The translations under genes were made by a program, and so were the position numbers. From the NCBI GenBank assembly GCA_031549415.1, contig JAVBPU010000005.1:124001-188000 (forward strand): a DNA stretch of 64,000 bases, read 5' to 3'. This document shows positions 49,489 to 56,857 of the stretch, piece by piece (position 1 is the first letter of the stretch; each line of letters opens with the position of its first letter). The DNA is from Limiplasma sp031549415. Lineage in GTDB: Bacteria > Bacillota > Clostridia > Christensenellales > Aristaeellaceae. The notes beneath the pieces were generated by a model. It did not search any database and had not been told where the DNA came from. It worked only from the letters and a program-made list of their open reading frames with translations.

Positions 49489-50175
49489 TTGGGAAAAAGA
49501 TGGGACCGCTGGGTGTTGGGGCTGTTGCTGGCAACGGCGCTCCTTTGGCTGACAGGCGGAACGGCCCGCGCCGCCACCTTTGACTCCGCTTATTCGCCGG
49601 AAGAGCAGTCATTGCTGGAGGCATACCAGGCGGGTACCCTGATTCGTCTGCATATTGTAGCCGAGAACGATAGCCCTACGGCCCAGCAAGTCAAGCTGAA
49701 AGTACGGGATGCCCTTTTGCGGGCCTTTGGCCAGGAACTGGAGGCGGAGGACCCGAACGCCTTATTTTTACAGTTACAAGCCAATCAAGAAGCCATGCGC
49801 CAGGTGGCGGAGGATACCGCCCGAAGCCTGGGCTTTACCGGGTCAGTCACTGCCCAAGTGGGGGTGCTGACCCTGCCGCCCAAAGAATATGGGCGGGTGC
49901 TGCTGCCGGAAGGGCCCTACCGGGCCTTGCGCATCACCTTGGGGCAGGGCCAGGGCAAAAACTGGTGGTGCGTGCTTTACCCCTCCCTCTGTCTGGCCGT
50001 GGCAGGGGATGACCCCTGGACGGCCCAGGGGGCAGAGCCTGTGGGGGAGACGGCAGAGGAAGATGCAGCGGCGGATGCAATGCCGGCGGACGCAACGCCG
50101 ACGCAGCCCCCGGTGCTTTGGGATACGGAGCAATTGTTTTGCCAGTGGCTGGCCTGGCCGGAGCTGGGACGCTAA
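49489..50175 (+). CDS. spoIIR: Stage II sporulation protein R
   Basis: 228 residues. N-terminal membrane helix (VLGLLLATALLWLTGG), LIRLHIVAENDSPTAQQVKLKVRDALL and KEYGRVLLPEGPYRALRITLGQGQGKNWWCVLYPSLC, diagnostic for SpoIIR, the forespore-secreted signal that triggers SpoIIGA to process pro-sigma-E. The tail carries an Ala/Asp-rich stretch (EEDAAADAMPADATPTQ). TTG 49489 is preferred (GGAGGG 7 nt upstream); TTG 49486 also fits; ATG 49468 lies within the hairpin and has no site. Confidence 0.95.
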   Translation: MGKRWDRWVLGLLLATALLWLTGGTARAATFDSAYSPEEQSLLEAYQAGTLIRLHIVAENDSPTAQQVKLKVRDALLRAFGQELEAEDPNALFLQLQANQEAMRQVAEDTARSLGFTGSVTAQVGVLTLPPKEYGRVLLPEGPYRALRITLGQGQGKNWWCVLYPSLCLAVAGDDPWTAQGAEPVGETAEEDAAADAMPADATPTQPPVLWDTEQLFCQWLAWPELGR

Positions 50176-50289
50176 CTAAGTCTTTCACCAAATTGGACGC
50201 ACCCTCTTTGGCGGGTGTACGGGTCAGGGGCATGGCCTTTGCCATGCCGGTGATGCGGCGTTTCAAACGACACCCAAAAAATAAGAGAG

Positions 50290-50338
50290 CTTCACGAGGC
50301 CTTCACCCAGCCTTCAATCTCATGTGCGATCCTAAGGT
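50290..50338 (+). promoter_or_regulatory. Triple 11-bp direct repeat and -10, response-regulator-type site
   Basis: CTTCA at 50290, 50301 and 50312, exactly 11 bp apart (CTTCACGAGGC, CTTCACCCAGC, CTTCAATCTCA). The third copy overlaps the -35 position for TAAGGT (50333-50338). OmpR/PhoB-type regulators bind such 11-bp repeats and activate from this position. Confidence 0.6.
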
Positions 50339-50383
50339 CAGCGGCAGGTACGCCGCAAAGTGATCTTGGAAAGGGTGAAGAAC

Positions 50384-51172
50384 ATGAAAAAAGCAACCAA
50401 AAACACACAGAAGCTCTGCGCTGCGGGGCTTGCCTTGGCCCTGGCCCTGGGCGGCGGAGCCGCGGCTTTCGCGGAGAACGCCTCTGGGGGCCCGGAGGCC
50501 CCTACACAGGCATCCGCCACGATACCCGCTAAGGACATGGCCGCTCGGGGCGGCATGCCTGGGGGCAAGGGCTTCGGCATGGGCGTTGGCATGGGCGCGC
50601 CGGACGCCGCAGGCCTGACCGAGGAGCAAAAGCAAGCCATGGCCACGGCGGAGGCCGCCTATGACGCGGCGGAGGCCGAGGCCTTGGCGGCCCTGGTGGA
50701 CGAAGGCGCGCTTCCCCAGGTGGCTGTGGCCCAATACCTGGCCAGGCGTCAAGCCCAACGGTCTTTGGAAAGCAAGGATTATTCCGCCTGGACGGTGGAT
50801 CAGCTTTCCGCTCTTCGGCAGGCCATGGGTCGTGAGGGCGTAAACGAGACGGTGTTGGCGGGGCTGATGAGCCAAGGGGTGCTGACCCAGGAAGAGGCGG
50901 ACGCCATGAGGCTCGCCTACGGCCCCCAGGAGGACTTGTGGGCGCAGCTGGATACCTCCAAGGCGACCCAGGGCTCCCTGGCGAAGCTTACGACGGCCAA
51001 GACGGTCTATGCCGAGGCATTGGCCGCCGCCGGACTGGACCAGAGGCCCCAGCGGGGCCATGGGCCGCAAGTGCCTGACGATCAGGCCGGATACCGGAAC
51101 GGCCCAAAGGAAAAGCAGGAGGGCCGGGGAGGGGATGCCCTGCCCGGCAAGAGAAACGAAAACCATAAATAA
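50384..51172 (+). CDS. Secreted Ala-rich protein of unknown function
   Basis: 262 residues. Signal peptide MKKATKNTQKLCAAGLALAL to AAFAENA. A Gly/Met-rich linker (MPGGKGFGMGVGMGAP) leads to a helical region with two similar units: LTEEQKQAMATAEAAYDAAEAEALAALVDEGALPQ and LSALRQAMGREGVNETVLAGLMSQGVLTQEEADAM; similar EF-like helices occur in DUF2680 proteins. C-terminus is Gly/Lys/Arg-rich. Function not recognised. ATG 50384 follows GGAAAGGGTGAAG. Upstream 11-bp repeats suggest control by a two-component system. Confidence 0.75.
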   Translation: MKKATKNTQKLCAAGLALALALGGGAAAFAENASGGPEAPTQASATIPAKDMAARGGMPGGKGFGMGVGMGAPDAAGLTEEQKQAMATAEAAYDAAEAEALAALVDEGALPQVAVAQYLARRQAQRSLESKDYSAWTVDQLSALRQAMGREGVNETVLAGLMSQGVLTQEEADAMRLAYGPQEDLWAQLDTSKATQGSLAKLTTAKTVYAEALAAAGLDQRPQRGHGPQVPDDQAGYRNGPKEKQEGRGGDALPGKRNENHK

Positions 51173-51260
51173 TGCCAATTCATCAAGCGCCATAGCCCCT
51201 TCTTTGCACCCCCAAAAGGCCCCTCCCGAAAGATTGCGTATCATTTTGTTGATAAACTTA

Positions 51261-51296
51261 CAGCCCCTGCCGCGTTCTAACACGCGGCAGGGGCTG
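51261..51296 (+). terminator. Strong hairpin after the secreted protein gene
   Basis: CAGCCCCTGCCGCG / CGCGGCAGGGGCTG, 8-nt loop; a weak CTGTTATAAGG follows, so termination strength is uncertain. Confidence 0.6.
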
Positions 51297-51314
51297 CTGT
51301 TATAAGGTTTCCCC

Positions 51315-51395
51315 TTTTGCGATGCCCATACAATGGGCATCGCAAAAATGGGTCCAGGGACGTGTCCCTGGTGGGGTCCAGGGGTGAAACCCCTG
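51315..51395. repeat. Three-hairpin intergenic element, copy 3
   Basis: TTTTGCGATGCCCAT/ATGGGCATCGCAAAA (51315-51347), CCAGGGAC/GTCCCTGG (51354-51371), CAGGGGT/ACCCCTG (51379-51395). Between convergent genes. Confidence 0.8.
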
Positions 51396-51413
51396 CCCGT
51401 TCCCCCCGTCCCC

Positions 51414-52814
51414 TTACACCGGCATCACCTTTTGCTCTTTGTCCAGCATGGTGCTGTCCACGCCCAGCTGCTGGGCCTGGCGGTACTGGAAGTACTTCAC
51501 GGCCACCTGGGGGAACAGGGCGTAGCTTAATACGTCCTCCTCCTGCTGGTAGTACTCGCGGATTTCTTCCCGGTACTTCTCCAGTTCCGGCGGAATATCG
51601 TCGGCGGGGCGGTGGGTGATCACCTTGTCGTCGCCGATGACCTTCTTGCGCACTTCCTCGTTCACCTTGGCGGGCAGGCGGCCATATTCGCCGCGCATGA
51701 GGCCCTTGCTCTCCTTGGTGACCATCTTGTAACGCTCGCCGCCCAGCACGTTCATTACGGCCTGGGTGCCCACGATTTGGCTGGTGGGGGTCACCAGGGG
51801 CGGATAGCCAAAGTCCTCCCGAACCCGGGGGATTTCCGCCAGCACGTCATAGTATTTGTCCATGGCGTTGGCCTGCTTGAGCTGGCTAATGAGGTTGCTC
51901 AGCATCCCGCCGGGCACCTGGTACAGCAGCGTGTTCACGTCCACGGCCAGCACATGCTCCGGGTCGCGCCAGCCTTCCTTGGTCAGCTCGGAGGCCACGC
52001 CGCGGAAGTAGCTGGCCAGCTCGATCAGCAGTTTCAAATCCAGGCCGCTGTCATACTGGGTGCCCTGCAGGGTGGCCACCAGGGCCTCGGTGGCGGGTTG
52101 GGCCGTGCCGTTGCCCAGGGGGGACAGGGCGGTGTCCACCACGTCCACGCCCGCTTCAATGGCCTTTAATAAGGTCATGTCCCCGGTGCCGGTGGTGTTG
52201 TGGGTATGCAGCACGATGGGCAGGTTGGTTTCCTTCTTCAGCCGCTTCACCAAGTCATAGGCGGCATAGGGCAACAGCAAATTGGCCATGTCCTTGATGC
52301 AGATGATGTCCGCGCCCATCTTGGCGATGTCCCCGGCCAGCTTCACAAAATAATCCTCGGTGTGCACGGGGGAGATGGTGTAGCTCATGGCCACTTCGGC
52401 GATGCCGCCATATTTCTTGGTGGCCTTCACGGCGGTTTCCATGTTGCGCAGGTCGTTTAAGGCGTCAAAGGTACGGATGATGTCGCAGCCGTTTTCAATG
52501 GTCTTTTTCACAAAGAAATCCACCACATCGTCGCTGTAATGCTTGTAGCCCAGGATGTTCTGGCCCCGCAGCAGCATTTGCAGCTTCGTATTCGGCAAGC
52601 CTTTGCGCAGGGTGCGCAGCCTCTCCCAGGGGTCCTCGTTGAGGAAGCGCAGGCAGCTGTCAAAGGTGGCGCCGCCCCAGCACTCCAGGGAGAAATAGCC
52701 CACCTTGTCCAGCAGGTCAAAAGCCGGGGTCATTTGAGAAATCCGCATGCGCGTCGCCGCCTGGCTTTGGTGCGCGTCACGCAGGATGGTATCGGTAATT
52801 CCTACCTTAGGCAT
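51414..52814 (-). CDS. oadA: Oxaloacetate decarboxylase alpha / pyruvate carboxylase B-type subunit (no biotin domain)
   Basis: 466 residues. HMGL-like carboxyltransferase barrel: VGITDTILRDAHQSQAATRM, ECWGGATFDSCLRFLNEDPWERLR, CIKDMANLL with the metal-near Lys, LHTHNTTGTGDM, and the conserved carboxylase region to ~460. The biotinyl domain is absent and is supplied by the gene at 54137. Last gene of a five-gene Na+-pump operon. ATG 52814 with GGAGGG 6 nt upstream. Confidence 0.92.
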   Translation of the reverse strand: MPKVGITDTILRDAHQSQAATRMRISQMTPAFDLLDKVGYFSLECWGGATFDSCLRFLNEDPWERLRTLRKGLPNTKLQMLLRGQNILGYKHYSDDVVDFFVKKTIENGCDIIRTFDALNDLRNMETAVKATKKYGGIAEVAMSYTISPVHTEDYFVKLAGDIAKMGADIICIKDMANLLLPYAAYDLVKRLKKETNLPIVLHTHNTTGTGDMTLLKAIEAGVDVVDTALSPLGNGTAQPATEALVATLQGTQYDSGLDLKLLIELASYFRGVASELTKEGWRDPEHVLAVDVNTLLYQVPGGMLSNLISQLKQANAMDKYYDVLAEIPRVREDFGYPPLVTPTSQIVGTQAVMNVLGGERYKMVTKESKGLMRGEYGRLPAKVNEEVRKKVIGDDKVITHRPADDIPPELEKYREEIREYYQQEEDVLSYALFPQVAVKYFQYRQAQQLGVDSTMLDKEQKVMPV

Positions 52815-52843
52815 ATGGTTCCCTCCTTCTCGTCCAGTCAGGC

Positions 52844-54085
52844 TCAGCCGCCAAACATGCTGAGCAGAATGCCCGCCGCGATGGCGGAGCCAATGACGCC
52901 CGCCACATTGGGGCCCATGGCGTGCATCAGCAGGAAATTGCCGGGGTTGGCCCTCTGGCCCTCCACCTGGCTGACCCGGGCGGCCATGGGCACAGCGGAC
53001 ACACCGGCGGAGCCGATCAACGGATTGATCTTGCCGCCGGACAGCTTGTTCATCAGCTTGGCCAGCAGCACGCCGCCGGCGGTGCCAAAGCTAAAGGCCA
53101 CAACCCCCAGCACGATGATCTTGAGGGTTTCCAGCCGCAAGAAGGTTTCCGCGTTGGCGGTGGCGCCCACCGTGACCCCCAGGAAGATGGTGACGATGTT
53201 CATCAGCTCGTTTTGGGCCGTCTTGCTGAGGCGGTCCACCACAAAGCTTTCCCTAAACAGGTTGCCCAGCATCAGCATGCCCACCAAAGGCGCGGCGGAG
53301 GGCAGCAGCAGGCTCACCACCAAGGTCACCGCAATGGGGAAGATGATCTTCTCTCGCTTGCTCACCGGGCGGAGCTGCTCCATCACGATGGCGCGCTCCT
53401 TCTTGGTGGTCAAAAGCCGCATGATGGGCGGCTGGATCACAGGCACCAGCGCCATGTAGCTGTAGGCGGCCACCGCAATGGGGCCCAGCAGATGGGGGGC
53501 CAGCTTGCCTGTCAGGTAAATGGCGGTGGGGCCGTCCGCGCCGCCAATGATGCCGATGGAGGACGCCTCCTGGGGGGCGAAGCCCAGCAGGCTGGCCCCA
53601 ATAAAGGTGATGAAAATGCCCAGTTGCGCCGCCGCGCCCAGCAGCAGGCTCTTGGGGTTGGCGATCAGGGGGCCGAAGTCCGTCATGGCGCCCACGCCCA
53701 GGAAGATGAGGGGCGGGTAGATGCCCAGCTTCACACCCTGGTACAGGTAGTACAGCAGACCGCCGGAGCTTTTGACGTACTGGTACATCTGGGTTCCGTC
53801 CGGCAGGGTGCAAAGCACGCCCGCCTTGCCGTTGTGCATGGCTTCCTTTAGGTATTCATACACCGGCTCGCCCATCATCTGCGCCAGGGGCAGGTTGGCC
53901 AGCAGCATGCCAAAGGCGATGGGCAGCAACAGCAAAGGCTCATATTTCTTCGCAATCGCCAGATAGATCAGCAGGCAGGATACGGCGAGCATCACCAGGG
54001 GCAGCGGATTTTTCAGCAGCTCCGCGATGCCAGAGGTCTGCGCCAACGTGGCCAGGCTTTTTCCAATGTCAAAGTTTTGGTTCAT
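52844..54085 (-). CDS. oadB: Na+-translocating decarboxylase beta subunit
   Basis: 413 residues, ~10 membrane helices. Conserved ion-translocation motif GIIGGADGPTAIYLTGKLAPHLLGPIAVAAYSYMALVPVIQPP with the essential Asp, then ...NEEMNIVTIFLG-like and GSAGVSAVPMAARVSQ ... NPGNFLLMHAMGPNVAGVIGSAIAAG. Decarboxylates carboxybiotin and exports Na+. ATG 54085 (GAGAGGA upstream) preferred over a longer frame. Confidence 0.94.
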   Translation of the reverse strand: MNQNFDIGKSLATLAQTSGIAELLKNPLPLVMLAVSCLLIYLAIAKKYEPLLLLPIAFGMLLANLPLAQMMGEPVYEYLKEAMHNGKAGVLCTLPDGTQMYQYVKSSGGLLYYLYQGVKLGIYPPLIFLGVGAMTDFGPLIANPKSLLLGAAAQLGIFITFIGASLLGFAPQEASSIGIIGGADGPTAIYLTGKLAPHLLGPIAVAAYSYMALVPVIQPPIMRLLTTKKERAIVMEQLRPVSKREKIIFPIAVTLVVSLLLPSAAPLVGMLMLGNLFRESFVVDRLSKTAQNELMNIVTIFLGVTVGATANAETFLRLETLKIIVLGVVAFSFGTAGGVLLAKLMNKLSGGKINPLIGSAGVSAVPMAARVSQVEGQRANPGNFLLMHAMGPNVAGVIGSAIAAGILLSMFGG

Positions 54086-54136
54086 TTGCAGGGTCCTCTC
54101 GCTTTCTTCTAAAATGTCTTTCCTCAAAAAGCGAGC

Positions 54137-54556
54137 TTAGCCCAGCACCACCATGGCGTCGCCACTGTTCACGGAAGCGCCCTTGGAAACCAGCACTTGC
54201 TTCACGGTGCCGTCCACAGGAGCCAGAATTTCATTTTCCATCTTCATGGCTTCCAGAATGACCAGGATGTCGCCCTTTTTCACCGTGGCGCCCACGCTGG
54301 TTTTCACATCCAGGATGGTGCCCGGCATGGGAGCGGAGACCTTTTCACCACCGGCCACAGGGGCTGCGGCAGCAGGGGCGGCGGGAGCCGCCACAGGGGC
54401 AGGGGCCGCCACGGGGGCGGCAGCCGCCACAGGAGCGGGCGCGGCGGCCACAGGGGCGGGAGCGGCGGCCACAGGGGCGGGAGCGCTCACAGCGCCCACT
54501 TCTTCCACTAAGACCTGATAGCTGGTACCGTTGACCGTAATATTGAATTGACGCAT
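54137..54556 (-). CDS. Biotin carboxyl carrier protein of the decarboxylase
   Basis: 139 residues: N-terminal RQFNITVNGTSYQVLVEE, an Ala/Pro/Val linker of repeated APVAAAP units (~25-65), and a biotinyl domain with VILEAMKMENEI (biotinylated Lys). A flexible swinging arm between carboxyltransferase and beta subunits. The linker DNA is a tandem low-complexity repeat (~54370-54490) that may vary in length. Confidence 0.95.
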   Translation of the reverse strand: MRQFNITVNGTSYQVLVEEVGAVSAPAPVAAAPAPVAAAPAPVAAAAPVAAPAPVAAPAAPAAAAPVAGGEKVSAPMPGTILDVKTSVGATVKKGDILVILEAMKMENEILAPVDGTVKQVLVSKGASVNSGDAMVVLG

Positions 54557-54592
54557 AAGGGAATATCCTCCTTCAATCGCTTTGGAAGCCGC

Positions 54593-54949
54593 TTAGAAAC
54601 GGCTGTAGATTTGATCGTCCCTGCCTGCCCGGTTCCAGGCGGGCGCATTGTGAACGCGCTTCACATGGCGGACTACGAAACCGGTCTCTCCTTGCCACAC
54701 AGCGGCAATGGCGGCGGTGATGGCAGCCAGCACCTCCGCAGGCACGCCCTGGGCGGCGGGGCTTGCCGCAGGGGGAGCCTCCACCCGCTTCACCGCTTCC
54801 GCCTTGGCTGCTGCCTGGGGCGCTTTGGTCCGCCCTTTGGCGGCCAGGACGGAAATGCCCTTGATGCAGGCGATCAAAATCACCAGGCCCGCAAAGACCA
54901 CCAGCATGCCAATCACCGTTACGGAAAGGCCGAATAACAATTGCTCCAT
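54593..54949 (-). CDS. oadG: Decarboxylase gamma subunit (OadG-like)
   Basis: 118 residues: membrane helix FGLSVTVIGMLVVFAGLVILIACI, then an Ala/Lys-rich linker and EVLAAITAAIAAVWQGETGFVVRHVKRV. Anchors the complex and binds Zn2+ in known systems. ATG 54949 follows AAGGGAAAAG; the longer frame is not used. Between mmdA-like and biotin carrier genes. Confidence 0.85.
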   Translation of the reverse strand: MEQLLFGLSVTVIGMLVVFAGLVILIACIKGISVLAAKGRTKAPQAAAKAEAVKRVEAPPAASPAAQGVPAEVLAAITAAIAAVWQGETGFVVRHVKRVHNAPAWNRAGRDDQIYSRF

Positions 54950-54971
54950 CTTTTCCCTTCCTTTCCGTTCC

Positions 54972-56456
54972 TTACAGGGGAATGTTGCCGTGCTTTTTGG
55001 GCGGATTGCTGTCCCGCTTGCTGGCCAGCATTTCCAGCGCGGCAATGAGCAGCGTGCGGGTCTGCGCGGGATCAATCACATCATCCACCACACCGGCTTT
55101 GGCGGCGTTCACCGCCCCGGCCACATCGCGGATGTATTCGTCCGCATACTTTTTGCGGGCTTCTTCCACATTCGCTTTGTCCGCCTTCACCTGCTCCCCG
55201 TACAGCACCGCCACGGCGGCCTCGGGGGTCAGGGCGGAGAGAATCGCGGAGGGCCAGGCATAGGTCACATCCGCGTTGGCTTTGCCGCCCATGGCCACAT
55301 AGGCTTGGCCAATGGCGTCGCCGGTCACCACGCACAGCTTGGGCACCGTGGCCTCCGCATAGGCGTATAACAGCTGGCTCTGGGCCTGCATCAGCCAGCT
55401 CTGGGCCTTCAAATCGGTCACATACACGCCGGGGGTGTTCACCAGGCTCACCACCGGAAGGTTGTAGCAGTCCATCAGCCGCACAAAGCCCGCCGCCTTG
55501 CTGAGAGCGCCGGGGGTCAGCTTGCCTTCGGTCTCGCCCTGGGCAGTGGCCACCAGGCCCACGCTGCGGCCGCCCAGCCTGGCCAGCGCCACCCGGATGG
55601 AGGGCTCATAGGCCGCATACAGCTCCAGCACGCTGCCCGCGTCCGCCAGGGCCGTCCACAGGCTATCCACATCGTTGGGATCAATGGCGGGCAGCAGGCG
55701 GTTCATGTCGTCCGTGTCCATGATCTCCGCATCCTCCACATTGCAGGACGGCAGCATGGAAAGCACCTTCACCGCCAGCGCCATGGCTTCCGCCTCGTTT
55801 TCGGCCACCAGGGCGCAGCCGCCCTGCTTGGCCATCATCTCCGCGCCGCCCACCGCCTGGGGCTTTACGTCCATGCCGTTCATGGCCGCCAGCACCTGGG
55901 GGCCAAACACCATCAGCTGCCCCACGTTCTTCGCCATGATGCTCACGTCCGCCAGCTGGGTCAGCAGCGCCGCGCCGCCCACGCAAGGGCCCAGCACCAC
56001 CGCCACCATGGGGCACACGCCGCTCATGCGGGCCATCTTCTGGTAGATCTCCGAATAGGCGCTCATGGCCAGCGCCCCTTCGTCCACGCGGACCCCGGCG
56101 CTGTCACAAAGGGCGATCACCGGAGCGCCTGTTTTTTGCGCCATGTCCAGCATTTTGACGATTTTGGCCGCCTGGGTTTTGCCCATGGCCCCACCGCGGA
56201 CGGTAAAATCCTGCGCAAACAGGTAAACAGGGCGCTCCTGGACGGTGGCATACCCGGTCACCACCCCCGCGCCTTCCTCCTTCTCGCTGACCAGCGCAAA
56301 CAGCTCCACAAAGCTGCCCTCGTCCGCCAGTTTTGCGATGCGCTCCCGCGCTGTCATTTTGCCGGCGTCACGTTGTTCCTTGAGGCGTTTCTCGTCGCCG
56401 TCCATGATGGCCTGGCGAAGGGCAAGCACCTGCTGAAGGTCTTGTGAATTGTGCAT
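54972..56456 (-). CDS. mmdA: Carboxyltransferase, methylmalonyl-CoA decarboxylase alpha-type
   Basis: 494 residues. Acyl-CoA carboxyltransferase fold in two crotonase-like halves: KMTARERIAKLADEGSFVEL, VFAQDFTVRGGAMGKTQAAK, LCDSAGVRVDEGALAMSAY, GPCVGGAALLTQLAD; then LVNTPGVYVTD, VTGDAIGQAYVAMGGKANAD, and C-terminal PPKKHGNIPL as in MmdA/PccB. First gene of the operon mmdA-oadG-BCCP-oadB-oadA. Both an acyl-CoA-type and an OadA-type carboxyltransferase are present, so the complex may accept two substrates or act as transcarboxylase. ATG 56456. Confidence 0.92.
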   Translation of the reverse strand: MHNSQDLQQVLALRQAIMDGDEKRLKEQRDAGKMTARERIAKLADEGSFVELFALVSEKEEGAGVVTGYATVQERPVYLFAQDFTVRGGAMGKTQAAKIVKMLDMAQKTGAPVIALCDSAGVRVDEGALAMSAYSEIYQKMARMSGVCPMVAVVLGPCVGGAALLTQLADVSIMAKNVGQLMVFGPQVLAAMNGMDVKPQAVGGAEMMAKQGGCALVAENEAEAMALAVKVLSMLPSCNVEDAEIMDTDDMNRLLPAIDPNDVDSLWTALADAGSVLELYAAYEPSIRVALARLGGRSVGLVATAQGETEGKLTPGALSKAAGFVRLMDCYNLPVVSLVNTPGVYVTDLKAQSWLMQAQSQLLYAYAEATVPKLCVVTGDAIGQAYVAMGGKANADVTYAWPSAILSALTPEAAVAVLYGEQVKADKANVEEARKKYADEYIRDVAGAVNAAKAGVVDDVIDPAQTRTLLIAALEMLASKRDSNPPKKHGNIPL

Positions 56457-56628
56457 TTCCGTGCTCCTTCCACGCGTTTATTTTTTGCCCTCAAAGAGAG
56501 CGAATCAAAAAAGGCTCAATCTATTCCCATTTCTACCTATTCTCCGTTTTCTTCCTTTCTCCTGTTCCTTCCGTTAGTTTTTTGACAATTTTTTTTACGC
56601 TGCGGCAGGGGGCTTCCCCGCAAGCTGA

Positions 56629-56657
56629 TTGACTGGGGCGCTCAGGCATTGTATAAT
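56629..56657 (+). promoter_or_regulatory. Promoter of the Cache-GGDEF-EAL gene
   Basis: TTGACT (56629-56634), 17-bp spacer, TATAAT (56652-56657): near consensus. Confidence 0.88.
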
Positions 56658-56663
56658 GAAAAG

Positions 56664-56857
56664 AGAGTTTGACACAGAAGACGTCGGTGAATGGCGTGAA
56701 CCGGCGCCGGGCCGGTCTGTTTTTTATGAGCCGGGTTGAAGGCATATTTCTTGGGCGTGTCCATGCTTCACCCGGACCATGGGTCGACTCTTTCTCCCAA
56801 TCACAGAAGGGCCGCAAGGGCATAGAATAAATATGGTTTTTATGCAAAGGAAAGCTG
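56664..56857 (+). promoter_or_regulatory. ~195-nt leader with terminator-like hairpin
   Basis: Between the promoter and GTG start. ACCGGC GCCGG GCCGGT followed by CTGTTTTTT (56700-56725) looks like an intrinsic terminator inside the leader; upstream GACGTCGG and downstream sequence could form an alternative stem. No known riboswitch class recognised. The 56457-56628 part of the gap shows only T-rich sequence and the divergent operon's upstream region. Confidence 0.5.

Noticed and set aside
56664..56857. Known c-di-GMP (GEMM) riboswitch upstream of the EAL gene
   Set aside because: The expected conserved GEMM core and tetraloop were not found; only the terminator-like hairpin stands.
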